Part shown: positions 49,180-60,691 of the stretch, piece by piece
How positions within the stretch are numbered: position 1 is the stretch's first letter
Layout of the letters: each line of letters opens with the position of its first letter
Origin: Hevea brasiliensis
Lineage: Eukaryota > Streptophyta > Magnoliopsida > Malpighiales > Euphorbiaceae
Assembly: GCF_030052815.1 (NCBI RefSeq)
Contig: NC_079505.1
Location: forward strand, 11,591,650 to 11,655,649
Direction: 5' to 3'
Length of the DNA stretch: 64,000 nt
Made by a program: the position numbers and the translations under genes
The notes under the pieces: model-generated
Database searches by the model: none
What the model saw: the letters and a program-made list of their open reading frames with translations, nothing else
What the model was told of the DNA's origin: nothing

Positions 49180-52100
49180 ATTGAATGAACAATAGCCTAA
49201 CATCTTTGGATTTTTTATAGACCCAAGTTGTGTAATAATTTCAGTTGAGCTTCCTAGCTTTATCAACTGCATTTTTTTTTTCTTAATCAACCATCAATTT
49301 TTCATTACCAGTAGAAGTTAGTTGTGCCACTCATCATATGTTAAAATGGGAGAAAATATTGCAATCATGTATAATAGTTTTATTAGAACCGCTAATCATG
49401 ATAATCACACTATAATTAAAGATTAAAATACAATTATTGCACATAAAATAATTAAATTAGATAATTATTCTGAAAACAGGGCCATATTTTCTATTGAAAC
49501 AATTTTGTTTTGCCAAGTCAAGTCTCCTCTCTCTTTCCTTCTCCTTTTTATGGGCTTTTGAGTAAAATAGCATAGGGAATTTGGCAAGTCATTGGATTTC
49601 ATTTGCATTAATCCATAGCACTTTTTCTAGCCTTTCTTATGCAGCAAAATCCAAGACCAATGTAAAAAGGTGATTATCACCAATGTTATGCATATTTCAT
49701 GTAATCTAATAATAACGCAATTATAATGAATGAAATTTAATTTAATATAATATATTTTTTTCAAAATCTACAAATTACTAGGACGTAGAATCACAAACAC
49801 CTAAAATAAAGTGTTTTCTCTATATTTCAAGCTTGAGATTATGCTGGAAGTGTTTTTTAGAAGACATAATTTTAAATATTATTGAAAAGTTTGTTTAATA
49901 ATTATTTTAGAATTTTAAAATATATTAAATTTAATTTCAAATCAATTTTTATTATTCATTATAATTAATTTATTTAATGAATTGCTTTTAACAATATTAA
50001 ATAAATTTTTATGCGTTTGATACGTGTTGAACATATTTTCATACACGTCAAAATTTTTTAAAATTATTTAATTTTGACGACATGGTTGGAGCACGACTTC
50101 TTCTTTTTTTTGTTTATTTTTATTTTTATTTTCCTTATCATATATATATATATATATATAAAATTTATATGATTTGTTATTATGTAGTTATTATTATTCC
50201 TAAAAATATAATTTTAAAATTTGAAATAATTAATTTATATTTTTTATACATTGGAAAGTAATAATAATTAATTTGATATTATTTCATTATTATTATTATT
50301 TTACTTAAAACACTTTTTCTTGCCTCTCTTTGTAAGGCATAATGGAATACTTTGCTGTTCATGGAAAATGATACCATTTTGATGATGAATGGCTAAGGTA
50401 ATACATACTGAATCATTGGACTAGTAGATCGATAGTTGCGCACTTGCTTGTTAATTTGAAATCGATTGGTTCAATTTGGAATCAAACAAAAATAATCAAT
50501 TAATTGAAATAAAGAAAAAAAAAAGAAAACTCAAACATTCGGAGATAATGAAAGAAATTGAATCGAATCAATTCTATTATTTCAGTTTAGTTTTTCAATT
50601 TTGACCTTTTCTTTTTTACTTTCCTATATTTGTCTCACTTTTTTGAATATTCTCTCAAAGTAACTAATCACATGCCAAATAGAAAACCTTCCACACATAT
50701 TTTTTCTCACGAACAGTAATTTTATCTTGACCATATATTTTTAATTTTACTTGTAAAGAGAAGTGAGACACACATATTTATAAAGGGAAAGTATGTATTT
50801 ATGAAAATTAAATGCTCACAAAGATTTAGGATTTGATTAACACAAGGGTAGGTTGAAATATTTACAACACTGATAATTAGTACAAAGCATTGGACCTCGT
50901 GATTCGCGCTCAATTATTTCATATCTTATAAATCAATGCTCAGTTATTTCAAATCTCTGTAAGGGTCCATAAGTTGATAAATAGTCGTTGACTTGCAAGT
51001 CTTGATTTGAAATGGAACCACCATTTTATAATTATGCATATATACTCAACATTTTAAAATCACAAAATTATCTCTATATTTTATAAATTATTTTTGAATA
51101 TTTAAAGATATATTATAATTTTCTCATTTTAAAAAATAAATTTTCTTTCAAAATTATATATACATATTCCTTAATCATTGTATTCTTTTATCTTCCTTCA
51201 ATTATTTTCTTCCTCCCATCTAAATATAGTATTAATTTATTTCTATATTAAAATAAAAAAAATTAATATTTAATCTCTTTATTTTAATATAATTAATTAT
51301 TTAATTCTTTTATTTTAAAAAATATATTACTCGTTCTACTTTGTTCTATCTACTCTTTAATCATCTTTCCGTTTAGTTGAAATCAAGTTTTCTGTTTGTA
51401 AATGCTCTGTTGCCCTTTAGTAGCTCATAAGCATTTTGCAGACAATTAGTTTGGAATTTTTTTTTTTTTTGGAATTTTCCATTTGGGGATTATGAATAAT
51501 AAGTGGCTGAATTGCGTAGATTTTTTTATAAGCTAATTTTTATTAAATTTAGCTAAATTACATAGAAGGCGTATGCCAAGAATTCCTTTTACTATTTGCT
51601 GAATTTCTCAAATTTGGTGTGGAATGGAGCTTGATTTTCTTAATGGGTGAGGGGAATTCGAGAATACCCACCACAAGAAGTAAATGGGCAGAACAGGGAA
51701 AAATTATTAAATACAATTATTGTATATTGAAACGATTTTATTTTTTATTATCGATCATGGTAGATTCTATATTGTTTAAAGTGCATGTGTTATATATACA
51801 ATGATTATTTCGAATATATTTGTTTTTGTTCTAACTTATTAAAATTTCCCTTCAAGAAGGAATCAAAATTTAAGTTTGAATATTGCTAAATGAGTGTGTG
51901 TGTGTATATATATATAAAAGTTTTGTAGAATTTGATTTTGAAAGAAAACTGAAAGTGACTCCTTCCTCTCATTCAAGAAATGAGCAGTATACAATTGTAT
52001 ACAAAGTTACCAATGTCTGTTACAACTCATCTAACTAACTGACAAAAACAAGTAATAAATTTTATGCAAATTTTAACCAATCCAATTCCAGGCAAGCTAT

Positions 52101-52388
52101 AACCAACAATTCGAGAATTAGTTCCAATAATATTGAAGAGTTAATATTATTCTTATTGCTAATTAGTAATGAGTCTAGTAAGTCACACACATACGAGTAA
52201 TATGATCAAAGTATAATTAATTTGATTAATTAATTAAATAGTTTAATTAATTAAATTAACAAATTTAGTTTGTAATTAGATTGTAAAGTTCCTAATATAG
52301 CTTGAAACTAAATTTATCAATAGAAATATTCAAGTTAATATTTAAAGTGTTTAAATATAAATTTAATTAATTAAGCATAAGGAAGGAA
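49180..52388. repeat. Module copy and unit-shared sequence, unit B
   Basis: Colinear with 18907-22096 of unit A. The first part is module sequence; from about 51410 it is the non-module stretch shared with 21171-22096. The short frames, including 51619-51804, are not convincing genes. Confidence 0.65.
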
Positions 52389-54293
52389 CACCACAAAAAA
52401 AAACAGTTGTTTCAGAGACGGAATTTGTGACGGAAATAAGTCCGTCAGAAAGAATTTCTTTTAGCGACAGATTTTCAACGGATTAATAACGGGTATCAAT
52501 TTAAGGGAATAGTGACGGATATTAAACTAATTAGCGACGGGTTATTAACAAAATTTGTGACGGACAATAATTCCGTCAGAAATCCGTCAGAAAGTTTAGA
52601 TTTTAAGATTTAAAACCCTAATGTCGACAGCCGTATTTTATCCCCTCTCTTTCAAAACGGCTCTTCCTCTTTTCTCTCTTTCTCGACAGTGAGGAGTTGC
52701 TCCGTCTTTCCGTTTGTGACAATCCACCACCGTAAGTAATTTGGTTTCAACGCTCGACAGTAATTTATTGTTCTCAATTTCCTGCTTCTGGTTTCAGCGC
52801 TCAATAGGTAAGTAATTTGATTTCATTTTTTATTTGATTTTAGTTTTAGATTTCTAATCGAATTTCTTGCGTTCTCTTTCTTTTCTTAATTTATTTGTAT
52901 CGCAAATTCAAGTCTGGTATTGTGTTCGTGTAGTTTTTGAGATATGAGCTTCGCATTTTTTAATTTTTCCGACACAATGATAAAATGGTCAAATACAGAT
53001 GATTATTAAATAATTGAGGGATTAACGTAAAGGGACAAGAGGGTATCCATATGAGAAGATGTTAATTTAGAGCTACGGGATCAAAATTCAAAAGTATTGA
53101 CTTGTATTTGAACTATAGGGGAGAAGAATTAGTCTGTGTTAAAAAAGATGCAAATGACAAGAGAGAACATTAATATAATTCGGAACATGGCATGTGTGAA
53201 TGAGCAAATGGACAACCATGTGATGATGGTTTGGATTGAAGTGGACAAGTGCTGGGGTTATTTTTATGATTTTGACAACTCCAAGGTTGAAAAATTATTT
53301 CTAATTTCATTTTATATTTGATTTTAATGAGTTTGATGAGATGGTTTATGCTTATTATGTCATTAAATAGTCATTAAGAATATAATCAGAAATAATTCAG
53401 GACTGCATTATTTGCTTAAGAAAATGCAATATCTATCATAGAAAAGTAAAGTATTTACAAAAATTGTATTTAGATACATAGAATTAAAACTATTTATAAA
53501 TGAATCCCTATAAAATTAGAATATTTATAATGAAAAAAGAGGAAAAATTACAAGGAGCAGACAGAGAATGAAAAGTTGGTCCAAACTAATTACAAATCAA
53601 TTGTTGAGTTGTAATCTGGAATTTCCTTTGCTGTTGTTTCATTGAATGTGTAAAGGAATTTTTTTTAGTTGTCTCTGCCCCTCTGGCATACATGTGCACA
53701 CTTACATCTCTTTTTCTAGCTGATAAATAAGATTTATTTTACTTGCATTTTAATATCTGATGATGTAAGGACAGCCTGATTGATGCATGTCCATGGGTTG
53801 GATTCACCTAAGTTCTATTCCTTTATTTTTTTTCTTTATTTCTTTCATTTTTGTGAAAGCATTGAAAAAAAAAGTTGCTGTCCACATCAGTATTAGGTAA
53901 AATTCCGAAAAAGACTTAAGCAATTCTTTTAACACTAATGTATTTGATAAAAAATTAAAAAAAATTAAGTATTAAAAGTTATCATTTAAAAGTTTTAATT
54001 AAGTTCAGTATGTTTTTGTTAAATGGTATTAGATTAATCTTTATTTTGGTATGAATCAAACTTTTTTTTTTTTTTAATATTGAGCTGTCTATAAATTTAG
54101 TTTCTATAAATTTTATGCTCTAAATGTTTATGCTTGGACACGAAAAGATGTGTTATTACCTATTGATCAGATATTAGATAAAAGTATTAAATATTTAATG
54201 GCTCAACATACCCATACGCATTACCAAATCACACCTTTCTTTTTCTTTTTTTTTTTTTTTCTTTCTTTCTTTCGTGGAGACTGGAAATAAAGA
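52389..54293 (+). mobile_element. CACTA-like transposon end with flanking unit B-specific sequence
   Basis: At 52389 unit B leaves unit A and starts CACCACAAAAAAAAACAG, close to the CACTACAA terminus of plant CACTA elements. The next ~200 bp contains about ten GACGGA/TCCGTC-type motifs in both orientations, the usual form of CACTA subterminal repeats. From about 52615 an AAACCCTAATGTCGAC line leads into a CT-rich leader-like stretch, then non-repetitive sequence with a 61-codon frame at 53136-53321 of unknown nature. No matching right terminus was found before similarity to unit A resumes at about 54294. It is most likely a truncated element. Confidence 0.6.
52415..52600. repeat. Subterminal GACGGA/TCCGTC motif array
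   Basis: Short motifs of the form GTGACGGA, GCGACGGG and TCCGTCAGAAA are packed about every 15-25 bases in both orientations. In known CACTA elements such motifs bind the element's own DNA-binding protein; that role is by analogy. Confidence 0.7.
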
Positions 54294-54977
54294 GAAAATT
54301 ATATAAGAAGTTTATGTAATTATATAAGAAGATACAATGAGTCTTAAAGAAAAAACTTTCTATTTAATTTTTATTTTCCTTTAAAAATAAAAAGAATTGT
54401 GGGCTTTTATTTATTTTATCAAAATACCATACTATGCCTTATTAGCCTTAGAAAGCCCAATTAGATCCAATTAGGTTTTTTAATAAAACAAATTCTTAAA
54501 ATTAAATTAAAAAATGAATTTTATTTAAATTTAATTAAACATTTTTTACTCTTGAAAATTATTTTCTCCAAGAAATATACTATGCATATGATTATTCATT
54601 TTCAATGTCTTTAAATATATCTCACAATCATACAAATTTTTCATCATTGAGTTCTTCACAACCTCAATACACATACTCATAGGGTACAAAAATAGGGGTC
54701 CACAAATAAGATGCAATGATGGACTTATCCGAAGATGCATTCCAGGGGAAGAAGTTGAAAGTATACTTCAGTATTGCCATTCCTCGCCTTGCAGAGGACA
54801 CTGCAGCACTTCAAAAATAATGCAATCAAGTTTCTAAACAAGTAATGTAATGCTAATTATATTGGAAATATTTGTGATGAGTTTGTAGGCTTCCAAAATT
54901 TAATATCATAATTTGCTTCAAAATCATGAGTATGAAAAAGCAAGAAGAGGAAGCAAAGCCTTTCTATAAACCTACAA

Positions 54978-55980
54978 TGTTAACTTTTTTTATTTCCATC
55001 TTGTAAATTTCAATCAATTATTTGTATTGGTTTAAGTCTAGATTTATATAGAAAATTTTACATAACTTAGTTTTCACGAAATTCTTAATTAAAAGGGAAC
55101 AAATCAAAATGTTCACTTTTTTAAAAAATGAAAAATTTAATTTGGGAAAGCATTTTAGTTGAAAGTTACATTTAATTTACTTTCCAAAGCTTCAAATGGA
55201 TTAGAAATCCGATTTCTATGTTAAAAGTTATTGCTTTTTTTTTTTTTTTTAAGTTTTTGGGGAATCAGAGCAAAAGCACTATAGGCAAACGAAACTAGGA
55301 TTTTAGGTAGGCAAAAGTCTTTTTTCAAAAATGACATTCTAGCTGAAGGGATTTTGGTAGCCTAAAGTAAGGACTTCGACAGCTGAACCTAAGTTTTTAG
55401 AATATATATTTATATATATATATATATTAAGTGATTGAACAACAACGGTCATGTTTATACTAAAACTATGAATAAAAGTTTTTTGTATCTAGAGAAAGTT
55501 ACAGCCACCATTTATTTATGAATTTATTACATTAGAATCCTCTTTCACACTTTCTTTATCTATAACTTGAGTTAAAGCATTTAATTCTTTGAGATTTCTT
55601 TTGAATTGTAATTTTTTTTATTGTTTTGAGATAGAAAGTGAAGTTGTTCAGTAAATTTATTATTTCTCTTCATTAAATAGTGGTTGTACAATATTAAGTT
55701 ACTCTTTGGTGAAAAAAAGATCGTAAGAGAGGTAGAGTTTAGTCTCAAGGAATAATAAAAAAATTAATCATCACCCTATGAAGATTGATTAGTAGAGTTA
55801 ACTCTCAAGAAGAGCTTGAAGAGAAGATATAGGTTTTGAAAGCTGAATTTTAATAAATTTCTTGTGCATTTCAATTTTTTCCCTCCATTCTTGTTCTTTA
55901 AATTGCTAATTTTCATCTTAGCTTTCAAATTTTTAATTACAATTCAATTCACCCCTCTTGGATTATTTCAAGGGACAACA
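54978..55980 (+). mobile_element. Solo LTR of Ty1/copia (SIRE/Maximus-like), unit B copy
   Basis: Counterpart of 24201-25205, 1,003 bp, again TGTT to AACA. Flanks are TACAA and TACAT. The distance to the kinase gene is again about 1.46 kb, so the insertion predates the unit duplication. Confidence 0.7.
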
Positions 55981-57440
55981 TACATTTTAAATATAATAAA
56001 TATAAAATTAAAACTATATTTAAATATATATTATATTTAAAATATATTTGGCAATAATTACTATACTTTATATATTTAAAATATTTGAATATTTTATATA
56101 TTTAAAATATATTTTAAATTTTATGTTAACTATATTTAAAAATTTGGTGAAACAAAATTTAAATATATTGAACAAATTAAAAAAATGCATAATATGAAAA
56201 ATGGATTATTATGTAAATGAAAGATAGTTTAAATGCTTTTTTTCTTTATATTCTTTTATAAAACTATAATTTATCACTATAGTCTAAATTTTATTTTTCT
56301 TGAAATAAAAAATAAAAATTAACGTGATTGACATGTAAAAATAATAATAATATATTATATTGTAGATCTAATATGTATAATTATTAATTATAAAATATAT
56401 TAACTTATAAAGTTTAAAGGAAGAGAATGAAGAGATTATTTTATTAATAAAATAAAATTTTAAAGATTTAAACGTTTTGATTGAAAATAGAATTAAGAAT
56501 ATTTTAATATTTTATTATAATTAATGATAAATTAATATGTTAATAAAATAAAAAAATGAGAATTAAATAATATAGCAATTAATATTTTTGAATAGGACAA
56601 ACGTTACGTTGTTTAGCTGATTAGTAGCCTGTTTATATAAAAGTTCTTTACATAATAAAAGAATTTTTTGATAAATTCACTATCACATTATTTATAAACA
56701 AATTAAAAAAATTAAATATTTTATAATAATATACTATTTAATTTTTTTAACATTTCTATAATTATAAATAAATATAAATATTATGAAGTATTTGATTAGT
56801 TTAATTTATAAATATCATGATAGATTAAATTTACTTATAAAAGAATTAATTAAAAATTCCTTTTTTTTTAGTAGTATAGCAATAGTCATAATATAAATAT
56901 TGTGACTTCATAGTGTTTTTTTTTTTTAATAGGAAAAGTTTTTTTAGTGAAAGATATTGAATAAATAATTTGAATTAGTGATTTTGAAAGAGCTATATTT
57001 AATTAAAATTTGAGCTATGAATTAAATTCCTAACTTTTTTATATAATTTATTTATAAATTATTTCATTAATTTTTATGATTGAATTCTATCATATGTTTT
57101 AAACTCAAAATTTTACAGTTCTAAAATTAATTAGATAGTATTTTTATAAAATTTTTTTAATTTTAAAAAGGAAATTTATTATTATAAAAAAAACCCATAT
57201 TATTTCGTAAATTTTAAAATTATTGAATCATTTATGAAATTATATTTAAATTTAACCAAAATTAAATAGAAAAGTAATTAAATCAAGGAATGAAAATCAA
57301 TTAATCTCTCACTCTAGCCATAGGAAAAAGGCTAAAAAAAAATTATTTTATATTAGGGAAAACTAAAATAAAATTTCCCTCTTTTGTTTATTGTTCACGC
57401 ACACCAATCCCCTTTATCAATTTCATTCCAAAGTACATAA
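55981..57440 (+). promoter_or_regulatory. AT-rich upstream region of kinase copy 3
   Basis: Near-identical to 25206-26677, with the TATA-like TTTTATATTA at 57346-57355. One copy of a short TAGTATAGCAATAG-type duplication found in unit A is missing. No gene is seen. Confidence 0.35.
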
Positions 57441-59894
57441 ATGCCATTGACAAGGCAGATGAAGCACAATCTTCCTTTTCACATTTTTCACAGAAGTTCT
57501 GTACATATGGCTACTCCTTTCATCTTGATTGTTTTCTGTCTGATTACATCCCCTCCGTCTGCATCTTCATCATCATCAACTCATCATAATGATTATATCA
57601 CTTTAAATGAAGGATCATCTCTCTCCGTAGAGAGGCCAGATCATGTTTTGATTTCACCTAATGCCATTTTCACAGCTGGTTTTTACCCAGTTGGGGAAAA
57701 TGCTTATTCCTTTGCTATATGGTTCACTGAACCCTCTTGTTCTAACTGTCGCACGGTAGTCTGGATGGCTAACCGAGATGCACCCATTAATGGTAGAAAC
57801 TCAAAGCTATCTCTGCTTAAAACTGGAAATCTCATATTGACTGATGCTGGTAAATCAGTTGTTTGGGCCTCCAACACTTTCTCACTCTCTTCATCTTCAT
57901 TGCAGCTTTATGATACTGGTAATCTCGTTCTAATCACTACTACAAACCGCGTCATTCTATGGCAAAGCTTTGATGCACCTACAGATACCCTTCTTCCTCT
58001 GCAGCCACTCAACAGAGACTCACTTCTTGTTTCTTCAAGGAGCTTGACAAACTTTTCTTCTGGTTTCTACAAGCTAGCTTTCGATGACGATAATGTTCTT
58101 CGTCTTGTTTATGATGGTCCTGAAGTTTCAAGTGCTTTCTGGCCAGCCCATTGGCTTCTGAGCCGGGAAGCTGGGAGATCATCGTACAACAGCAGCAGAA
58201 TCGCTTTACTTGACGCATTTGGCAATTTTATTTCATCAGATAATTTCACTTTCTTCTCTGCGGATTATGGAGTTCAACTTCAGCGAAGATTGACCCTTGA
58301 TTTTGATGGTAATCTTCGACTGTACAGCAGAGAGAATGAGAACGGAAGCTGGGTAATTTCATGGCAAGCCTTTGCTCAACCATGCAAGATTCATGCAGCT
58401 TGCGGACCTAATAGTGTTTGCAAATATGTTCCTAGCTTTGGTAGGAAATGTTCTTGCCTCCCAGGATATAAAATTAAAAATCCTGCTGATTGGTCTTTAG
58501 GATGCGAACCAGAAATTTTGGTTTCTAGTGTTGAAACCGAGGTTATATTCATTCGATTACCTCACGTTGAAATGTATGGTTATGATTTTGGTTACTTTGA
58601 GAATTATACTCTGGAGATGTGCAAGGAAGTATGCCTACGAAGATATGATTGCAAAGGTTTCGCATTAAAATACGTCTTCCAGAACCACCCTGACAACGTT
58701 CCTTATTGTTTCCCGAAGTTACAATTGCTAAATGGATATACTACGCCAAATTTCAGAGGAGATTTTTACTTGAAAGTGCCAAAAACAAGTCCTTACAAAG
58801 ACTGGTCAGCTAAAGAACTCACTCTAGATTGTCCTGCTGAAGCTACTAAGCAGCTTGAGAGAAGGTATGTTAAAACTGATGGAAACAGGTCAGAAAAATT
58901 CTTGCTTGGTTTTGTTACTACAGTTGGGATAGTTGAGATTCTTGCCATGGTTTTGGTGTGGCTTTACTTCATTGGAAGCCGGCAAAAGAGAGATGCAACT
59001 TCTGAAGACTACTTTCTTGTTGCTACTGGTTTCAGAAGATTTACCTACTCAGAGCTTAAGGCAGCAACAAGAAATTTCAGTGAAGAAATTGGCAGAGGAG
59101 CTACCGGAATTGTCTATAAAGGGATATTAGATGATCAGCGAGTTGCAGCAATCAAACGACTACACGATGCTAGCGAAGGAAAAGCTGAATTTCTAGCAGA
59201 AGTAAGCACTGTTGGGAAGCTTAATCACATGAACTTGATAGAGATGTGGGGATACTGTGCAGACGAAAAGCATAGGCTTTTGGTCTACGAGAATATGGAG
59301 AAGGGATCCTTAGCTAAAAACCTCTCTTCCATGGAACTTGATTGGAAAAAGAGGTTTAAAATTGCATTGGGCACCGCTAAAGGCCTAGCTTATTTGCATG
59401 AAGAATGCTTGGAATGGGTTCTACATTGTGATGTAAAGCCACAGAATATACTTTTGGATGCTAACTATGAGCCTAAGCTATCAGATTTTGGTCTATCTAG
59501 GCTACTAAGCAGAGGTCATGAGCTTCACAAATCAAGCTTCTCAATGATAAGAGGAACAAGAGGTTACATGGCTCCAGAGTGGATATTTAATCTGCCCATC
59601 ACTTCCAAAGTGGACGTCTACAGCTATGGGGTGGTGGTGTTAGAGATGGTGACCGGAAGGAGCCCGTCGATGGCTGATAATGGGGGAGAGGTGGAGCACA
59701 AGACGTTGGTCGAATGGGTGAAAGAGAAGAAACATGGAGCTTCTGCAAGGAGTAGTTACTGGGTTGAAGAGATCACAAATCCCGCCACTGGAACGGACTA
59801 TGATAGGAAGAAATTGGAAGGTCTAATTGGAGTGGCATTGAAGTGCGTGGAGGAAAGCAAAGACGCTAGACCCACCATGAACCAAGTGTTATAA
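57441..59894 (+). CDS. G-type lectin S-receptor-like Ser/Thr kinase, copy 3 (3' end replaced by a retrotransposon LTR)
   Basis: The frame runs 817 codons and keeps all domains of copy 2: signal peptide, bulb-lectin, Cys-rich and PAN-like parts, transmembrane helix and the kinase catalytic motifs including HCD and DFG. At 59887 the LTR begins inside the codon for residue 816. The LTR adds bases that keep Val816, add one Leu, then give TAA at 59892-59894. Residues 817-827 (rest of the last kinase helix and tail) are lost, together with the native 3' UTR and polyadenylation region. The protein could still fold, but loss of the last C-lobe helix may harm it; transcript 3' ends would have to come from the LTR. 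It differs from copy 1 at one residue over the shared part and from copy 2 at nine (including Thr for Ala25). Confidence 0.9.
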   Translation: MPLTRQMKHNLPFHIFHRSSVHMATPFILIVFCLITSPPSASSSSSTHHNDYITLNEGSSLSVERPDHVLISPNAIFTAGFYPVGENAYSFAIWFTEPSCSNCRTVVWMANRDAPINGRNSKLSLLKTGNLILTDAGKSVVWASNTFSLSSSSLQLYDTGNLVLITTTNRVILWQSFDAPTDTLLPLQPLNRDSLLVSSRSLTNFSSGFYKLAFDDDNVLRLVYDGPEVSSAFWPAHWLLSREAGRSSYNSSRIALLDAFGNFISSDNFTFFSADYGVQLQRRLTLDFDGNLRLYSRENENGSWVISWQAFAQPCKIHAACGPNSVCKYVPSFGRKCSCLPGYKIKNPADWSLGCEPEILVSSVETEVIFIRLPHVEMYGYDFGYFENYTLEMCKEVCLRRYDCKGFALKYVFQNHPDNVPYCFPKLQLLNGYTTPNFRGDFYLKVPKTSPYKDWSAKELTLDCPAEATKQLERRYVKTDGNRSEKFLLGFVTTVGIVEILAMVLVWLYFIGSRQKRDATSEDYFLVATGFRRFTYSELKAATRNFSEEIGRGATGIVYKGILDDQRVAAIKRLHDASEGKAEFLAEVSTVGKLNHMNLIEMWGYCADEKHRLLVYENMEKGSLAKNLSSMELDWKKRFKIALGTAKGLAYLHEECLEWVLHCDVKPQNILLDANYEPKLSDFGLSRLLSRGHELHKSSFSMIRGTRGYMAPEWIFNLPITSKVDVYSYGVVVLEMVTGRSPSMADNGGEVEHKTLVEWVKEKKHGASARSSYWVEEITNPATGTDYDRKKLEGLIGVALKCVEESKDARPTMNQVL
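58188..59886 (+). repeat. Tandem unit C (start only, cut by retrotransposon)
   Basis: The sequence equals bases 1-1699 of the window with very few changes. The rest of unit C, if present, lies beyond the retrotransposon and the window. Confidence 0.9.
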
Positions 59895-60635
59895 ATAGCT
59901 TGTATGTTAGACAGTATAGAGAGAAAGAATTCCTATATTGTTAAAATATAAGGGAATGACAAGAGTGAAATATTTATAGAATTATATATATATAATTCAA
60001 TATATATAATTCTATTATGGCACTTGACACGTATATGTGTGAAATAAAATAATTATCATATTGTAATTTTCGTAAATAAATTATGAACAGATGTGTTTAT
60101 TAACAAGTAGATGTGTCTGTTAATAGGCAGACATGTAAATTCTATACAAACAGTCACAACTGTTTATATAGGTGTCTGTTAATAAACAGACATGTCTGTT
60201 CTATACAAAAGTCATAACTGTTTGTATAGGTGTCTGTTAATAAATAGATATGTCTATACAACTATTTGTATAGGTATCTTTTAATAAACAGACATGTCTA
60301 TTACATAAATAGTTGTATCTATTGGAGATAGACAGATGTATCTATCTAGTAAAGGTGCCATGGCTTTTCATTCATTATAAATATGGATGAGTTTTTTCAA
60401 TCCAGATATATACTACTTCTACTTCTTCTTCTTTTCTTCTAGTCTCTCTAAATTCAGTTCATATAAAGAGTTCTTAAGGGAAATCTTCAGGAGTTGCTGT
60501 CTGCAGATTTCAGGCTTTGTTGTATCCTGGAGGTATATTGTCATAACCTTGCAGCAATCTAGTGGGGGCAATTAATACCTTAAAGATAGTGATTCATCAC
60601 GCCTCAAAGCCTACTCTACACCCACTGCCACAACA
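59887..60635 (+). repeat. 5' LTR of the copia element
   Basis: Starts TGTTATAAATAG and probably ends ...CCACAACA, giving TGTT...AACA ends and a length of 749 bp. The end is inferred; the first 742 bp are proven by the second copy. A TATA box TATAAATA is at 60376-60383, followed by a pyrimidine-rich stretch. U3 contains a 20-bp palindrome GAATTATATATATATAATTC (59979-59998) and an array of TGTCTGTT/AACAGACA hairpins. Confidence 0.88.
60077..60335. repeat. U3 array of ~58-bp repeats with TGTCTGTT/AACAGACA hairpins
   Basis: Three to four diverged repeats share an ATAGGTGTCTGTTAATAAAC-type line and a CATAACTGTTTGTATAGG-type line. One is a perfect hairpin, TGTCTGTTAATAAACAGACA at 60174-60193, followed by the palindrome AGACATGTCT. 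The same array is in the 3' LTR at +3,372. Confidence 0.85.
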
Positions 60636-60651
60636 ATTTTAAGGTATTAAT
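60571..60651. repeat. 14-bp perfect inverted repeat spanning the 5' LTR end
   Basis: ATTAATACCTTAAA (60571-60584) and TTTAAGGTATTAAT (60638-60651) are exact reverse complements with a 53-base loop. The right arm lies just past the inferred LTR end, where the primer-binding site should be; the usual TGGTATCAGAGC is not recognisable there. Confidence 0.8.
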
Positions 60652-60691
60652 CGTAATAGAGTCTAAGGCTGTTTCCTTGATAAATCAAGAG

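Larger units (their letters stand above)
27425..58187 (+). repeat. Tandem unit B (complete period)
   Basis: This is a full period from the gene point equal to base 1 to the same point in copy 3, 30,763 bp. It is colinear with unit A. The extra 3,339 bp over unit A is explained by about 2.49 kb at 46693-49179, about 0.36 kb at 44573-44930, about 0.5 kb net at 52389-54293, and small repeat-length changes. Confidence 0.93.

Noticed and set aside
58933..59130. 65-codon plus-strand frame inside kinase copy 3
   Set aside because: It lies in another frame over the transmembrane and kinase-start coding region and is a shadow of the real gene.
60387..60575. 62-codon frame within the 5' LTR, repeated at 63759-63947
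   Set aside because: It lies downstream of the LTR TATA box in the leader/U5 part; it repeats because the LTR repeats, and the composition (Tyr/Phe/Ser-rich) reflects the CT-rich tract.
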